From assembly GCA_937871985.1 (NCBI GenBank), contig CALMPB010000327.1, positions 1-64,000 of the forward strand: a stretch of 64,000 nt of DNA, written 5' to 3'. Positions within the stretch are counted from its first letter, which is position 1, and the number at the start of each line of letters is the position of its first letter. The notes beneath the pieces are model-generated. The model had not been told where the DNA came from. It made no database searches and saw nothing but the letters and a program-made list of their open reading frames with translations. The DNA comes from an uncultured Burkholderiaceae bacterium. GTDB taxonomy: Bacteria; Pseudomonadota; Gammaproteobacteria; Burkholderiales; Burkholderiaceae. Positions 18,928 to 27,185 of this stretch are shown here, one piece after another. A program made the position numbers and the translations under genes.

Positions 18928-19683
18928 TCAGGGCTTGATGCTGAAGGCCGCCCAGGGGTCGGCCGGCACAGTCGTTGTGGATTCGCGCACGCGCTGCTCG
19001 CAGTCTTGGAGATGATGGCACATGGCGCCTTTGGCGCCCTCGGCGTTGCCGGCCGCCAGCAGGTCCAGGATTTGCTCGTGTTCGATGTAGGAGCAGGTGC
19101 TGGAGCTGGGCGTGTCGTAAAGCGCGATGATCAGGGTCGTGCGCGAACACAGGCCGTGCATCATCTCGGTGAGCACCTCGTTGCCGCCGAGGGCGGCCAT
19201 CTTGACGTGAAAGGCGTTGGAAAGCCTTAGCCAGCTGACGCGGTCGCCCTGCTCGAAGGCCTGGCGCTCCTGGGCGACCATGGCCCGCAAAGGCTCCAGC
19301 CTTTGCGGCAAGTCGGGCATGGCCAGCAGTTGTTCGATGAGCAGGCATTCAAGGGCGCGACGGGCCTCGAAGACGTCTTTGGTTTCCTTGGCGTCGGGGC
19401 GCCACACAAAGGCCCCGCGGTTGGGCAGTTGCACGACCAGCTTGTCGTAAGCCAACTGGGCCAGCGCGCCGCGCACCGTTGCGCGCGAGCAGCCGAAAAT
19501 GCTGCACAGCGTCGATTCGGTAAGCTTGGCCCCCGGCAACAGGCGCCTGTCCATGACCGCGTCGAATATATCGGCGTAAACGCGGTCGACATCGGAATCG
19601 GGCGCGTTGCCTTCCAGCAGGGAGGACGCCCTGGGCGCGGCGCTGTCGGAAACCGGATCTCGGCGCGAGTCCAGATAAAGCAT
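18928..19683 (-). CDS. GntR-family (FCD/FadR subfamily) regulator of the purine island
   Basis: A 251-residue transcription factor. The winged helix is at about residues 25-95 (GAKLTESTLCSIFGCSRATVRGALAQLAYD, then VVQLPNRGAFVWRP). It is followed by an all-helical FCD ligand domain with RRALECLLIEQLL and histidines in HVKMAALGG and MCHHLQ that may bind a metal. It is the first gene of the leftward operon and faces uraH-puuD. The ligand is unknown; a pathway intermediate such as allantoin or urate is a guess. The ATG has AAAGGA upstream. Confidence 0.9.
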   Translation of the reverse strand: MLYLDSRRDPVSDSAAPRASSLLEGNAPDSDVDRVYADIFDAVMDRRLLPGAKLTESTLCSIFGCSRATVRGALAQLAYDKLVVQLPNRGAFVWRPDAKETKDVFEARRALECLLIEQLLAMPDLPQRLEPLRAMVAQERQAFEQGDRVSWLRLSNAFHVKMAALGGNEVLTEMMHGLCSRTTLIIALYDTPSSSTCSYIEHEQILDLLAAGNAEGAKGAMCHHLQDCEQRVRESTTTVPADPWAAFSIKP

Positions 19684-19854
19684 TGCAAGGATCCTTTACC
19701 GTCAATCATAAGGAAATCTACTATTGACAATTATTGACACCTAAAACAGAATCGTCAACATAAATTGTCAACAATTAATGAAAACAAGTCTGGCGAGGCC
19801 GGATTTGCCTTCGTACCCACAAGCACGCCCCGCCGCGCCATAACCGGAGACCCC
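19684..19854. promoter_or_regulatory. Divergent promoter/operator of the purine island
   Basis: This AT-rich stretch between gntR and uraH contains four copies of a TTGAC/GTCAA half-site within 54 bp. They are ATTGACAAT (19723-19731), ATTGACAC (19733-19740), CGTCAAC (19753-19759) and AATTGTCAACAATT (19763-19776). The last is a near-perfect palindrome with arms AATTGT/ACAATT. This is the sort of site FCD-type GntR proteins bind, so it is a probable autoregulated operator serving both directions. Confidence 0.65.
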
Positions 19855-20208
19855 ATGGGAAAACTTTCCACCCACGTGCTGGACACCATGCATGGCAAAC
19901 CCGCCGAAGGCGTGAACATGCGGCTTTATGCCGTCCAGGGCGACACCCGCAAACTGCTCAAACAGGCTGTCACCAACCACGACGGGCGCTGCGACGCCCC
20001 CTTGCTGGAAGGCGGCAGCCTGGAAGCCGGCGTCTACGAACTGGTTTTCGAGGCCGGCGACTACTTCGCTGGGCAAGGCGTGGCCCTGCCCGAGCCCCGC
20101 TTCGTCGACCAGGTGGTGCTGCGTTTCGGCATCGCCCGGCCCAGCGAAAACTACCATGTGCCGCTGGTCGTCACGCCATGGACCTACTCAACCTATCGCG
20201 GCAGCTAA
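19855..20208 (+). CDS. uraH: 5-hydroxyisourate hydrolase (transthyretin-like)
   Basis: Hydrolyses HIU, the product of urate oxidation, to OHCU. It has 117 residues. The N-terminal LSTHVLDTMHGKPA and C-terminal YSTYRGS tetrapeptide region are signatures of transthyretin-related HIU hydrolases. Catalytic His and Arg are in these motifs. The start ATG has GGAG 8 nt upstream; an in-frame TTG 90 bp earlier lies inside the operator and was rejected. puuD follows 84 bp downstream. Confidence 0.95.
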   Translation: MGKLSTHVLDTMHGKPAEGVNMRLYAVQGDTRKLLKQAVTNHDGRCDAPLLEGGSLEAGVYELVFEAGDYFAGQGVALPEPRFVDQVVLRFGIARPSENYHVPLVVTPWTYSTYRGS

Positions 20209-20292
20209 CGGCGCCGCGCCAGCCACACAAATCGTAGACCGGCGAACCGCGCTGCGCCCGCCGCCATTCAATCCAACCAATGGAATCGAGTC

Positions 20293-21528
20293 ATGCACGC
20301 ATATTTGATGGAGTTCGGCAATTTGCTCTTGCGCTGGCTGCACGTAGTGGCCGCCATCGCCTGGATCGGCGAATCCATTTACTTTGTCATGCTCGACAAC
20401 AGCCTGCATCCGCCACGCGGCGAAGAAAGCAAAAAGCGCGGGGTGTTCGGCGAGATGTGGGCGGTGCACGGCGGCGGCTTCTACCACAACCAAAAATACC
20501 TGACCAATCCGGCGGAACTCCCCGACGACCTGCACTGGTCCTTCTGGAAGGCCTACACTACCTGGCTGTCGGGGTTTGCGCTGTTTGCGGTGCTGTACCT
20601 GGTCAAGCCCTCGTTCTACCTGGTCAACACGGGCAGCGACTGGGCCTGGGCCGCCGCGCTCACAGGCTGGCAGGCCAGCGTCATCGCCGTGCTGTTCCTG
20701 GTTGTGGGCTGGGTGGTCTACGACCAGCTTTGCCGGCGCGTCAGCCCCAATATGGAAAACGACGGTGTGCTCAGCATTGCCGTCGCCATCATGATGGTGG
20801 TCGTAGCCTATTTAAGCAGCCATATCTTCCAGGGCCGGGCCGCCTTTCTCATTACCGGCGCCGTCATGGCCACCAGCATGTCGGCCAATGTGTTCTTCTG
20901 GATCATCCCCGGCCAGCATCGCATGGTCAATGCCCTGAAAAGCGGCCAGACGCCCAATCCCCTGGACGGCAAGCGCGGCAAGCAGCGCTCGGTGCACAAC
21001 ACCTACTTCACGCTGCCCGTCGTGTTCCTGATGCTCAGCAACCATTACTCGTTCACGTTTTCCAGCCCCTACGCCTGGATCATCATGAGCCTGTTCATTT
21101 TCTCGGGCGCGGCCATACGGCAATATTTCGTGCTGCGCCACCTGGGGCAAAACAAACTGGTCTACCCCGTAGTCGGCATCGTCCTGCTTATTGTCATTGC
21201 CTGGCTGGCCGCTCCGGCCGCGCCAACCGCCCCGGCGCCCGCCGCTCAAACGGCGGCGGCCGGCGGCACCGCCACCGCCCAGGCAACCAGCACCAAGCAG
21301 GCCCTGGAAATCTTCCATGCGCGTTGCATACAGTGCCATTCCGCCAAGCCAAGCCAGCCGGGTTTCGCCTCGGCCCCGGCCGGCATCATGCTCGATACCG
21401 AACAAGAAGCCCTGGCCCACCCCGCGCTCATCAAGCAGGTCGTGGCCAGCAAATACATGCCCCTGGGCAACATGACGCACATGACGGACGCCGAGCGCGC
21501 CAGCATCGCGGCCTGGGCCGGCAAATAA
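20293..21528 (+). CDS. puuD: Urate hydroxylase PuuD (membrane protein with C-terminal cytochrome c domain)
   Basis: Oxidises urate to 5-hydroxyisourate, feeding electrons to the respiratory chain instead of making peroxide like uricase. It has 411 residues. The N-terminal half has about eight membrane helices (LLLRWLHVVAAIAWIGESIYF, then VLSIAVAIMMVVVAYL and so on). An Ala/Pro-rich linker at about residues 305-330 leads to a cytochrome c domain with the haem motif CIQCH near residue 346 and a distal methionine in YMPLGNMTHMT. PuuD usually replaces uricase when xdh, uraH, uraD and puuE are clustered, as here. Confidence 0.94.
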   Translation: MHAYLMEFGNLLLRWLHVVAAIAWIGESIYFVMLDNSLHPPRGEESKKRGVFGEMWAVHGGGFYHNQKYLTNPAELPDDLHWSFWKAYTTWLSGFALFAVLYLVKPSFYLVNTGSDWAWAAALTGWQASVIAVLFLVVGWVVYDQLCRRVSPNMENDGVLSIAVAIMMVVVAYLSSHIFQGRAAFLITGAVMATSMSANVFFWIIPGQHRMVNALKSGQTPNPLDGKRGKQRSVHNTYFTLPVVFLMLSNHYSFTFSSPYAWIIMSLFIFSGAAIRQYFVLRHLGQNKLVYPVVGIVLLIVIAWLAAPAAPTAPAPAAQTAAAGGTATAQATSTKQALEIFHARCIQCHSAKPSQPGFASAPAGIMLDTEQEALAHPALIKQVVASKYMPLGNMTHMTDAERASIAAWAGK

Positions 21529-21542
21529 AGCCAGCCCTATGG

Positions 21543-22013
21543 CTATGCCTTGGGCGCCGCGGCGGCATTCCTGAAAACCGGCCGGATCACGCGCTCGCGG
21601 ATCCGCCAATACCCGTCGCCTTGCAGCACGTATACGTCTTCGAAGTCGGCCACCATGAAAACCGCAACGTGGTCGACGGGCACATCGGTGGTATTGCTGG
21701 CATAGGAAACCCAGACGCTGGTGCCGCGCGCCTCGGTATGGTCGTGGTTGAACTCCAGCCGCAGCCCGGTGCCCGTGTGCCGCGTTATGCGCGGCCCGCC
21801 GGCCGCCTTGCGCTCCACAAAGAACCGGACGATTTCACCGGGCCCCGCCAGGAAACGCGTACCGCTTATATAATGCGCGTCTTCGGTGAAGGCCTGCGCC
21901 AGCTCATCGTACCGCTGCTCATCCAGGCAGGCGGCAACGCCGGCGTTCAGCTCTTCGATCGCCAGCCTGTGCGCAAGCGTTGCGCCGATTTCCGGTACGG
22001 AAGCGCGCTTCAT
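21543..22013 (-). CDS. NTF2-like (SnoaL/ring-hydroxylase beta-like) protein
   Basis: A 156-residue protein with the cone-shaped NTF2-like layout: N-terminal helices (AIEELNAGVAACLDEQRYDELAQAF), then TEDAHYISGTRFLAGPGEIVRFF, then strands (RITRHTGTGLRLEF, ARGTSVWVSYAS) and a WRIRERVIRPVF end. The fold is shared by SnoaL-like enzymes and small subunits of aromatic ring-hydroxylating dioxygenases. Here it is the last gene of the Rieske/LigAB operon, overlapping the FAH gene as ATGA, so a role with the aromatic substrate is likely. The function is not otherwise determinable. Confidence 0.7.
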   Translation of the reverse strand: MKRASVPEIGATLAHRLAIEELNAGVAACLDEQRYDELAQAFTEDAHYISGTRFLAGPGEIVRFFVERKAAGGPRITRHTGTGLRLEFNHDHTEARGTSVWVSYASNTTDVPVDHVAVFMVADFEDVYVLQGDGYWRIRERVIRPVFRNAAAAPKA

Positions 22014-22948
22014 CGCCACTCCACCGGATTGATCAGCCGGCCGATGCCCGAAATGCCCACCTCGATGGGCCCGCCCAGCTTGTTCAGGTCGATGTTCTGA
22101 ACCGCCTTGCCATTCGCGGCGCCAGCGGCCTTGAGCGCGGTGCCCATGGAAATGATGTCTCCCGGCTCGAGAGTCATATAGGTCGAGGCGAACGCCACCA
22201 CGTCCTTGACCTTGAAGAAAAGATTGGCGGTATTGTCTTCGGTGACGAGCTCGTCCTGGTGCACGCAGCGCACGGTAAGGTCGTGAGGGTCGCCGATGGC
22301 GTCGCGCGTGACGACCCACGGCCCCATGGGCCCGAAGGTGTCGGAGCACTTGTAGCGGGCCGGGTAGGACACCCAGCTGTCGACGTACTCGATGGCGCTG
22401 GCGTCGCCCTCCTTGGGATGGATGGCCCGATAATGGAAAGTGTCTTCGCCGCGCATGGTGGGCGACGTCAGATCGTTGATGATGCTGTAGCCGAACACAT
22501 GATCCATGGCCTGTTCGAGCGCAATATCGCTGCCCCCCTTGCCGATGATGACGGCCAGTTCGGGTTCGGGGTGGACCCGCCCGAAATCGGCTCTCAGTCG
22601 AATGGGCTGGCCATGCCCGATAAGCGACGACGAGGCCTTGATGAACATGGCGGGATGCTTGGGCCCGCTTTTGATGCGGTCTTTGTTGGCGCTGTTGTTC
22701 AGGGCGACGCACATGATCTTGCCCGGCCTGGGCACCGGCGGCAGCCAGTGCTGGCTGTCCACGGCGCCCCCCTTGCGGCCCGCAACCGCGGCGCGGATGC
22801 GGCCAAGCAAGGCGTCGCCCCCGGCGATCACGTCCATGACCGAGCGCGGCGCGTCGTCCATGACGTCTTCAAGCACGACAACCGCATCGCCCTCTACACC
22901 GACCACCACGGCATCGCGGCCGTTCCTGCTGATTGTTCCGAACTTCAT
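22010..22948 (-). CDS. Fumarylacetoacetate hydrolase (FAH) family protein
   Basis: A 312-residue enzyme of the FAH superfamily, which hydrolyses or decarboxylates acylpyruvate-type ring-cleavage products. Visible features are PRPGKIMCVALNN, FIKASSSLIGHGQPIRL, the metal-binding glutamates in VHPEPELAVIIGKGG and the NDLTSPTMRG block. It ends LEPGDIISMGTALKAAG...GISGIGRLINPV. It begins right after the ligB stop (TGAATG) and overlaps the NTF2-like gene by 4 bp. It probably processes the product of the upstream extradiol dioxygenase. Confidence 0.87.
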   Translation of the reverse strand: MKFGTISRNGRDAVVVGVEGDAVVVLEDVMDDAPRSVMDVIAGGDALLGRIRAAVAGRKGGAVDSQHWLPPVPRPGKIMCVALNNSANKDRIKSGPKHPAMFIKASSSLIGHGQPIRLRADFGRVHPEPELAVIIGKGGSDIALEQAMDHVFGYSIINDLTSPTMRGEDTFHYRAIHPKEGDASAIEYVDSWVSYPARYKCSDTFGPMGPWVVTRDAIGDPHDLTVRCVHQDELVTEDNTANLFFKVKDVVAFASTYMTLEPGDIISMGTALKAAGAANGKAVQNIDLNKLGGPIEVGISGIGRLINPVEWR

Positions 22949-23818
22949 TCATGCTCCTTGTGCGGTGTTGTTCGCAAACTCCGGTTCTATCATGGTCAAT
23001 ACGCCACAACCGGTAATCTGCGGGGAGGTATAAAAATCGTAGACGGGCTGCGCCTGTTCCGACAGCGCGGCGCGCATGGCGAACCACAGGGACAGCTCGC
23101 TGGCCTCGGTGCCGCCGTAGCGCATGTATTCTTCCTGGGGCATCGCCACCAGCTTGTCCATGTTCCTGGGCAGGGCCTTCAGGAAGCGCCTGTCGAAGTC
23201 CTGGTTGGAAATGCCGAAGCGGGCTCCGCTTATTTGATGCGACATGCCGCCGGTGGCGATGACGACGACGCGCTCGTCGGCGGCATTGGCCTGAACCGCC
23301 GCCCGTATCTGCCGCCCGAGCCTGGCCAGGCGCTGCGAGGTCGGCAAAGGCTGACGCACCATGTTCACCGCGATCGGCGTAACGGGAATGTTCCAGGGCG
23401 TGTCCACCAGATAGGGAAACCAGGAGTACACGCCATGATCGAGCTTGAGCGTCTGGCATATCGTAAGATCGGCTTCGCTTTGGCGGACCATGTGCTCGAC
23501 CAGGGGAATGGCGAAGCCCGGGTCGCCCCGCAAGTCCGGCAAGGGCCGCTTTCCCCAGCCTTCGTCGGCCTGCTCGAATTCGTCGGCCACACCGATGGCC
23601 AAGGTTGGATAGGCGTCGAAATCGAAATGGTTGAGGTGGTCGTTATAGACGACGACCAGTTGCGTGGGCCGAAGGTCTTCCAGCCACTGCCTGACCGGGC
23701 GGGTGCCTTCGTACCAGATGCCCCAGCGTGGGTCGAACCCATGCGCCAGCCCCTTGTCGTACTCCATGCCCATGGAGGGCGTATGCGCAATGCCTATGCC
23801 TGCAATGATCTGCGCCAT
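22949..23818 (-). CDS. Class III extradiol dioxygenase, LigB-type catalytic subunit
   Basis: A 289-residue catalytic subunit of a protocatechuate-4,5-dioxygenase-like enzyme. The N-terminus MAQIIAGIGIAHTPSMG carries the first iron-ligand histidine. VVVYNDHLNHFDFDAYPTLAIG carries further ligand/active-site residues, and ATGGMSHQISG is the conserved GGxSH block. Non-haem Fe(II) in this family cleaves catechols next to the hydroxyls. It overlaps the ligA-type gene by one base (TAATG). The true substrate (protocatechuate, gallate or other) is not clear. Confidence 0.9.
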   Translation of the reverse strand: MAQIIAGIGIAHTPSMGMEYDKGLAHGFDPRWGIWYEGTRPVRQWLEDLRPTQLVVVYNDHLNHFDFDAYPTLAIGVADEFEQADEGWGKRPLPDLRGDPGFAIPLVEHMVRQSEADLTICQTLKLDHGVYSWFPYLVDTPWNIPVTPIAVNMVRQPLPTSQRLARLGRQIRAAVQANAADERVVVIATGGMSHQISGARFGISNQDFDRRFLKALPRNMDKLVAMPQEEYMRYGGTEASELSLWFAMRAALSEQAQPVYDFYTSPQITGCGVLTMIEPEFANNTAQGA

Positions 23819-24234
23819 TATTCGAACTCCTTGGGCAAGCCGCTTACCCTGCGCGGGCACGAGGCCTTGAGCACCTCGACATCGACGCCGGCATTGTGCG
23901 CACCGATGTGCCACAGATTCTGGCCGACCGCGGCGGCGATCTTGGAAATGGCCTGCAGATGGCCGCCGGACAGCAACAGCCGGCTCCAGTCGCGTTCGAG
24001 CACCAGCGCGATATCGCCCTCGGAAATGCCGTAAGCCTTCATGTAGGCCACCTCGTCGCGCAGATAAACCTGCCGATTGGCCTGGATGCGCAGGCTCAGC
24101 GCAAACTTGTTCAGCTTGTGCCCCTTGAGGGCCAGGTGCGACGAGAACAGCAGGGTTCCAGGCCAGTCGAGATTGAATTCGGGCGTGGGCATGCCCTGGG
24201 CTGCTGCTTCGGATGACGATGTTTGGGTGTGCAT
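23818..24234 (-). CDS. Class III extradiol dioxygenase, LigA-type small subunit
   Basis: A 138-residue LigA-like alpha subunit. It matches the family segment with NKFALSLRIQANRQVYLRDEVAYMKAYGISEGDIALVLERDW followed by GGHLQAISKIAAAVGQNLWHIGAHNAG. LigA caps the active site of LigB. The inner ATG was chosen because it has GGAG at 7 nt; an ATG nine codons upstream lacks a ribosome-binding site. It is located between the Rieske oxygenase gene (34 bp gap) and ligB. Confidence 0.9.
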   Translation of the reverse strand: MHTQTSSSEAAAQGMPTPEFNLDWPGTLLFSSHLALKGHKLNKFALSLRIQANRQVYLRDEVAYMKAYGISEGDIALVLERDWSRLLLSGGHLQAISKIAAAVGQNLWHIGAHNAGVDVEVLKASCPRRVSGLPKEFE

Positions 24235-24268
24235 GATTACTCCGTGCTGGCCGCGTTCCATCGCAAGT

Positions 24269-25363
24269 CTATACCTGCTCGTTCGCCATGCGCAGCAGGA
24301 TGCGGCGCATGGCCACGCCGGCCTGATCGCTTTTTATGTGGATCTCGGCGCCGGTCGCCTCGGGCTCGGTCTGGTAGATGCGGGCGATGGCCTCGAGCGC
24401 GCCCTTGTCTTCGTTGAACGCCGTGATGGCGCTTTGCTTCATGTATTCGTCCACCTCGGTCTCGCCCAATGCGAAGTCGCGGGCGAACGAAAACCAGTAA
24501 TGCGTGGAGTCCTGGGTTTCGGGGGTGGCGAAGTGCGTGATGTAGACCGTGAAATCACGGCGCTTGCCGGGTTCGGGCTGCAGATCGGAAAGCACGGCCG
24601 AAGCATGGTGCATGGCCGGCGAAACGAATTCGGATTCGGTGCGGCGCGACATTTTCCCCGCAATGCCGGTGCGCGCATAAATGGGGGGCACGTCGCATTC
24701 GGCAACGAAGCGGCTGATGTGCACGGTGTTCTCGGTGGTGGAGACTTCGAACGGGCTGCGGGCGTATTCGGGGGTTCCCAGCGTGGAAGGATGCAGATAG
24801 GTGAAATGCGACAAGTCGAGCAGGTTCTCTTGCAGGTAGACATAGTTGGCCTGCAGGCTCAGGTAGCTTGTGACGTAGTTCCACTTGGGATCCACCAGCC
24901 AGCTGGTGTCGGGAATGGCGCTTTCATCGGCCTTGGCGGCATCGCCCATCCATATCCACACGAAGGGGCCGCGTTCGGCCACCGGATAGGAACGCGTACA
25001 GGTGCTGGGAGGCACCGACGTTTGCGAGGGAATCTCCGCGCAGGAGCCGTCCGCACGGAAAGCCAGGCCATGGTAGCCGCAACGCAGCACGTCGCCCTCG
25101 AGCTTGCCTTGCGACAGCGGAAACGAACGGTGCGGGCACCGATTGAGCAAAGCCACCGGCTGCCCGCCCTGAGTGCGATAAAACACCAGGCTTTGGCCGA
25201 GCAAGGTTCGCTCGCGCGGCTCGCGCGTGAAGTCGCAGCCCCAGCCGGCTATGTACCAGCAATTTTTCACCAGCGGCGTTTTCCCGTCGGCCAGGCGCGC
25301 ATTGGCCTTTGCCAGTGCGGCGGATGCCGATGCCGCCATGCCGGCCTGTTCGTTTGCTCCCAT
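24269..25363 (-). CDS. Rieske [2Fe-2S] aromatic oxygenase (VanA/phthalate-dioxygenase class)
   Basis: A 364-residue single-component oxygenase. The N-terminal Rieske cluster motif is CPHRSFPL...CGYHGLAF near residues 74-96 (C-x-H and C-x2-H). The mononuclear iron site is in QENLLDLSHFTYLHPSTLG near residue 185. It resembles vanillate O-demethylase oxygenase subunits, starting VKNCWYIAGWG. Such enzymes hydroxylate or O-demethylate aromatic acids and need a ferredoxin-reductase partner, which is not encoded nearby. The start has AAGGAG upstream. It is the first gene of the leftward catabolic operon. Confidence 0.92.
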   Translation of the reverse strand: MGANEQAGMAASASAALAKANARLADGKTPLVKNCWYIAGWGCDFTREPRERTLLGQSLVFYRTQGGQPVALLNRCPHRSFPLSQGKLEGDVLRCGYHGLAFRADGSCAEIPSQTSVPPSTCTRSYPVAERGPFVWIWMGDAAKADESAIPDTSWLVDPKWNYVTSYLSLQANYVYLQENLLDLSHFTYLHPSTLGTPEYARSPFEVSTTENTVHISRFVAECDVPPIYARTGIAGKMSRRTESEFVSPAMHHASAVLSDLQPEPGKRRDFTVYITHFATPETQDSTHYWFSFARDFALGETEVDEYMKQSAITAFNEDKGALEAIARIYQTEPEATGAEIHIKSDQAGVAMRRILLRMANEQV

Positions 25364-25644
25364 TTTCTGCTCCTTAAACAAATATTGGACAGCTCGCCGT
25401 AGCCGGTACCGGTAAATCTGCGGTGGTTGCGGCGGGTAAATGCAGCATTGCTGCATTAATGCAGCTATAGTATCATTGCTTCGAATCAAAAAAATATCCG
25501 GGAATTCCCGGAATCGACCATTGAGGCTGTGTCCGAAAATATCGGCGGGTTCCTGTGCCGCTATACTTTCGCTGGGCATACGGCCCCGGTCGCGGCGTTT
25601 TCCGCGGCCAATGACGTTCCTGCGGGGAGCAGACAAGCAGTTCT
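25364..25644. promoter_or_regulatory. Divergent control region between the Rieske operon and iclR
   Basis: This 281-bp stretch contains no gene but is unusually rich in palindromes. CCGGTACCGG is at 25412-25421. Three alternating copies of AATGCAGC/GCTGCATT lie at 25439-25446, 25450-25457 and 25458-25465; the last two form a perfect 16-nt palindrome. TCCGGGAATTCCCGGA at 25497-25512 is a perfect 16-nt palindrome resembling IclR-type operators. These are likely binding sites for the neighbouring IclR protein or another regulator. Confidence 0.65.
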
Positions 25645-26436
25645 ATGGCAAAAGGCATCCAATCCATCGATATCGCGTTCGGCGTGCTTCACGCGCTCCA
25701 GCACAGCACCGGCCCGATGCTGCTGAAGGACATCGCGGCGCGCACCGGCATGTCGGCAAGCAAGGCCAGGATGTATCTGGTCAGCCTGCTGCGCACCGGG
25801 CTGGTCCTGCAAAACGCAAGCAGCGCCTATACGCTGGGCCCGGCCGCGCTGAACCTGGGACTGGCCGCCTTCAAGCAGATCGACCTGATGGACACGACGC
25901 GAAGGCTGCTCACTTCGCTGACCGAGGAAACCCAGGCCCCCACCATGCTGAACATATGGGCCGGCACGTCCATAAGAATCATCGCCCGCAACGACAGCGC
26001 CGGCGACCTGCCCATCCACTTTCGCATAGGCGGGACCGCCGCCTTGACCAATACGGCGACAGGGCGGGTATTCATGGCTTATCTGCCGGCCGGGGTCGTC
26101 ATGCCTTACGTCCAGAGCGAACTGGCAAACAAGCCGGCAACGGGGGAAGATGCCGTGACCCTGGACGCCCTGGAGCAGCGCGTCCACGCCATCCGCGAAC
26201 GCGGCTACGATATGTCGCCCGACGTCGTGCTGACCACCGATCCCCACATCACACTGCAGGGCTACGGAGCCATCGCCGTGCCGGTCGTCGACATCTCCCA
26301 GGAACTGCGATTCGTCATTACCGTGCTGTACCGCAAGACCAGCGATACACGCGAGGCCGACACCATAGCCAGCATCCTGGAAAAAATCCGCGACGCCATT
26401 CCCACCCCCGTGCTGCCGCCGGCCCGGGCTTCCTGA
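25645..26436 (+). CDS. IclR-family transcriptional regulator
   Basis: A 263-residue regulator. The N-terminal winged helix reads AFGVLHALQHSTGPMLLKDIAARTGMSASKARMYL. The C-terminal ligand domain contains TATGRVFMAYLP and ERGYDMSPDVV, typical of IclR proteins that sense aromatic acids or glyoxylate-like ligands. It is divergent from the Rieske-LigAB-FAH operon, so it probably controls that operon and itself. The start codon ATG has a GGGGAG further upstream than usual. Confidence 0.9.
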   Translation: MAKGIQSIDIAFGVLHALQHSTGPMLLKDIAARTGMSASKARMYLVSLLRTGLVLQNASSAYTLGPAALNLGLAAFKQIDLMDTTRRLLTSLTEETQAPTMLNIWAGTSIRIIARNDSAGDLPIHFRIGGTAALTNTATGRVFMAYLPAGVVMPYVQSELANKPATGEDAVTLDALEQRVHAIRERGYDMSPDVVLTTDPHITLQGYGAIAVPVVDISQELRFVITVLYRKTSDTREADTIASILEKIRDAIPTPVLPPARAS

Positions 26437-26473
26437 AGCCTATACTCCCAGAACAACACCCCCCTGGATTTCC

Positions 26474-27112
26474 ATGACCCGCATCGCACTCATCCATGCC
26501 CTGGCTCAGTCCGTTCCCCCCATCAACGAGGCCTTTGCGCGCTTGTGGCCGGAACCCACGCTGATGAACCTGCTCGACGACAGCCTGTCGGCCGACGTGG
26601 CGAAAACAGGGCTGGATGCGCGCATGCACCAGCGCTTCATGACCCTGGCCGATTATGTAGTGGACTGCGGCGCCGACGCCATCCTCTTTACCTGTTCGGC
26701 GTTCGGCCCCTGCATCGAAGCCGTAGCCCGCAAATACCCGGACATGCCCGTGCTCAAGCCCAACGAAGCCATGATTGCGCAAGCCGGCAAACGCGGCCGG
26801 CGCATCGGCCTGGTGGCCACTTTCGCCCCCACCCTGGCCTCCATGCCGGCCGAATTCCCCGATACCGTCGAGGTCGAGACCGAACTGGCGGCGGGCGCGC
26901 TGGACGCCCTGAACGCCGGCGACGCCGCGCGCCACGACGAGCTGGCCGCGCAAGCCGCCGGCCGTTTGCAGGCGCGGGGCTGCGACCTGATTGCCCTGGC
27001 GCAGTTCAGCCTGGCGCGCGCCGCGCCCAAAGTCGCCCAAAGCGTTCCGCTCGATGTGTTGACGACCGTCGACAGCGCGGTCGAGCTGCTGCGCGAGAAG
27101 CTGTCCCCCTAG
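26474..27112 (+). CDS. Aspartate/glutamate racemase-family protein
   Basis: A 212-residue member of the Asp/Glu racemase superfamily, which also includes hydantoin racemase, maleate isomerase and arylmalonate decarboxylase. The first catalytic cysteine site is seen in ADAILFTCSAFGPCIEA near residue 75. The place of the second cysteine reads LIALAQFSLARAA, so one cysteine is missing and a cofactor-independent two-base racemase mechanism is unlikely. It lies 37 bp after iclR on the same strand. Its link to the aromatic operon is unproven. Confidence 0.78.
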   Translation: MTRIALIHALAQSVPPINEAFARLWPEPTLMNLLDDSLSADVAKTGLDARMHQRFMTLADYVVDCGADAILFTCSAFGPCIEAVARKYPDMPVLKPNEAMIAQAGKRGRRIGLVATFAPTLASMPAEFPDTVEVETELAAGALDALNAGDAARHDELAAQAAGRLQARGCDLIALAQFSLARAAPKVAQSVPLDVLTTVDSAVELLREKLSP

Positions 27113-27185
27113 CCCAATAAGCTTCCCATGAGTATCCGGCGCGGCGCCCGCCCTGCAGCCTTATTCATAGACCAGCGCATACGGC

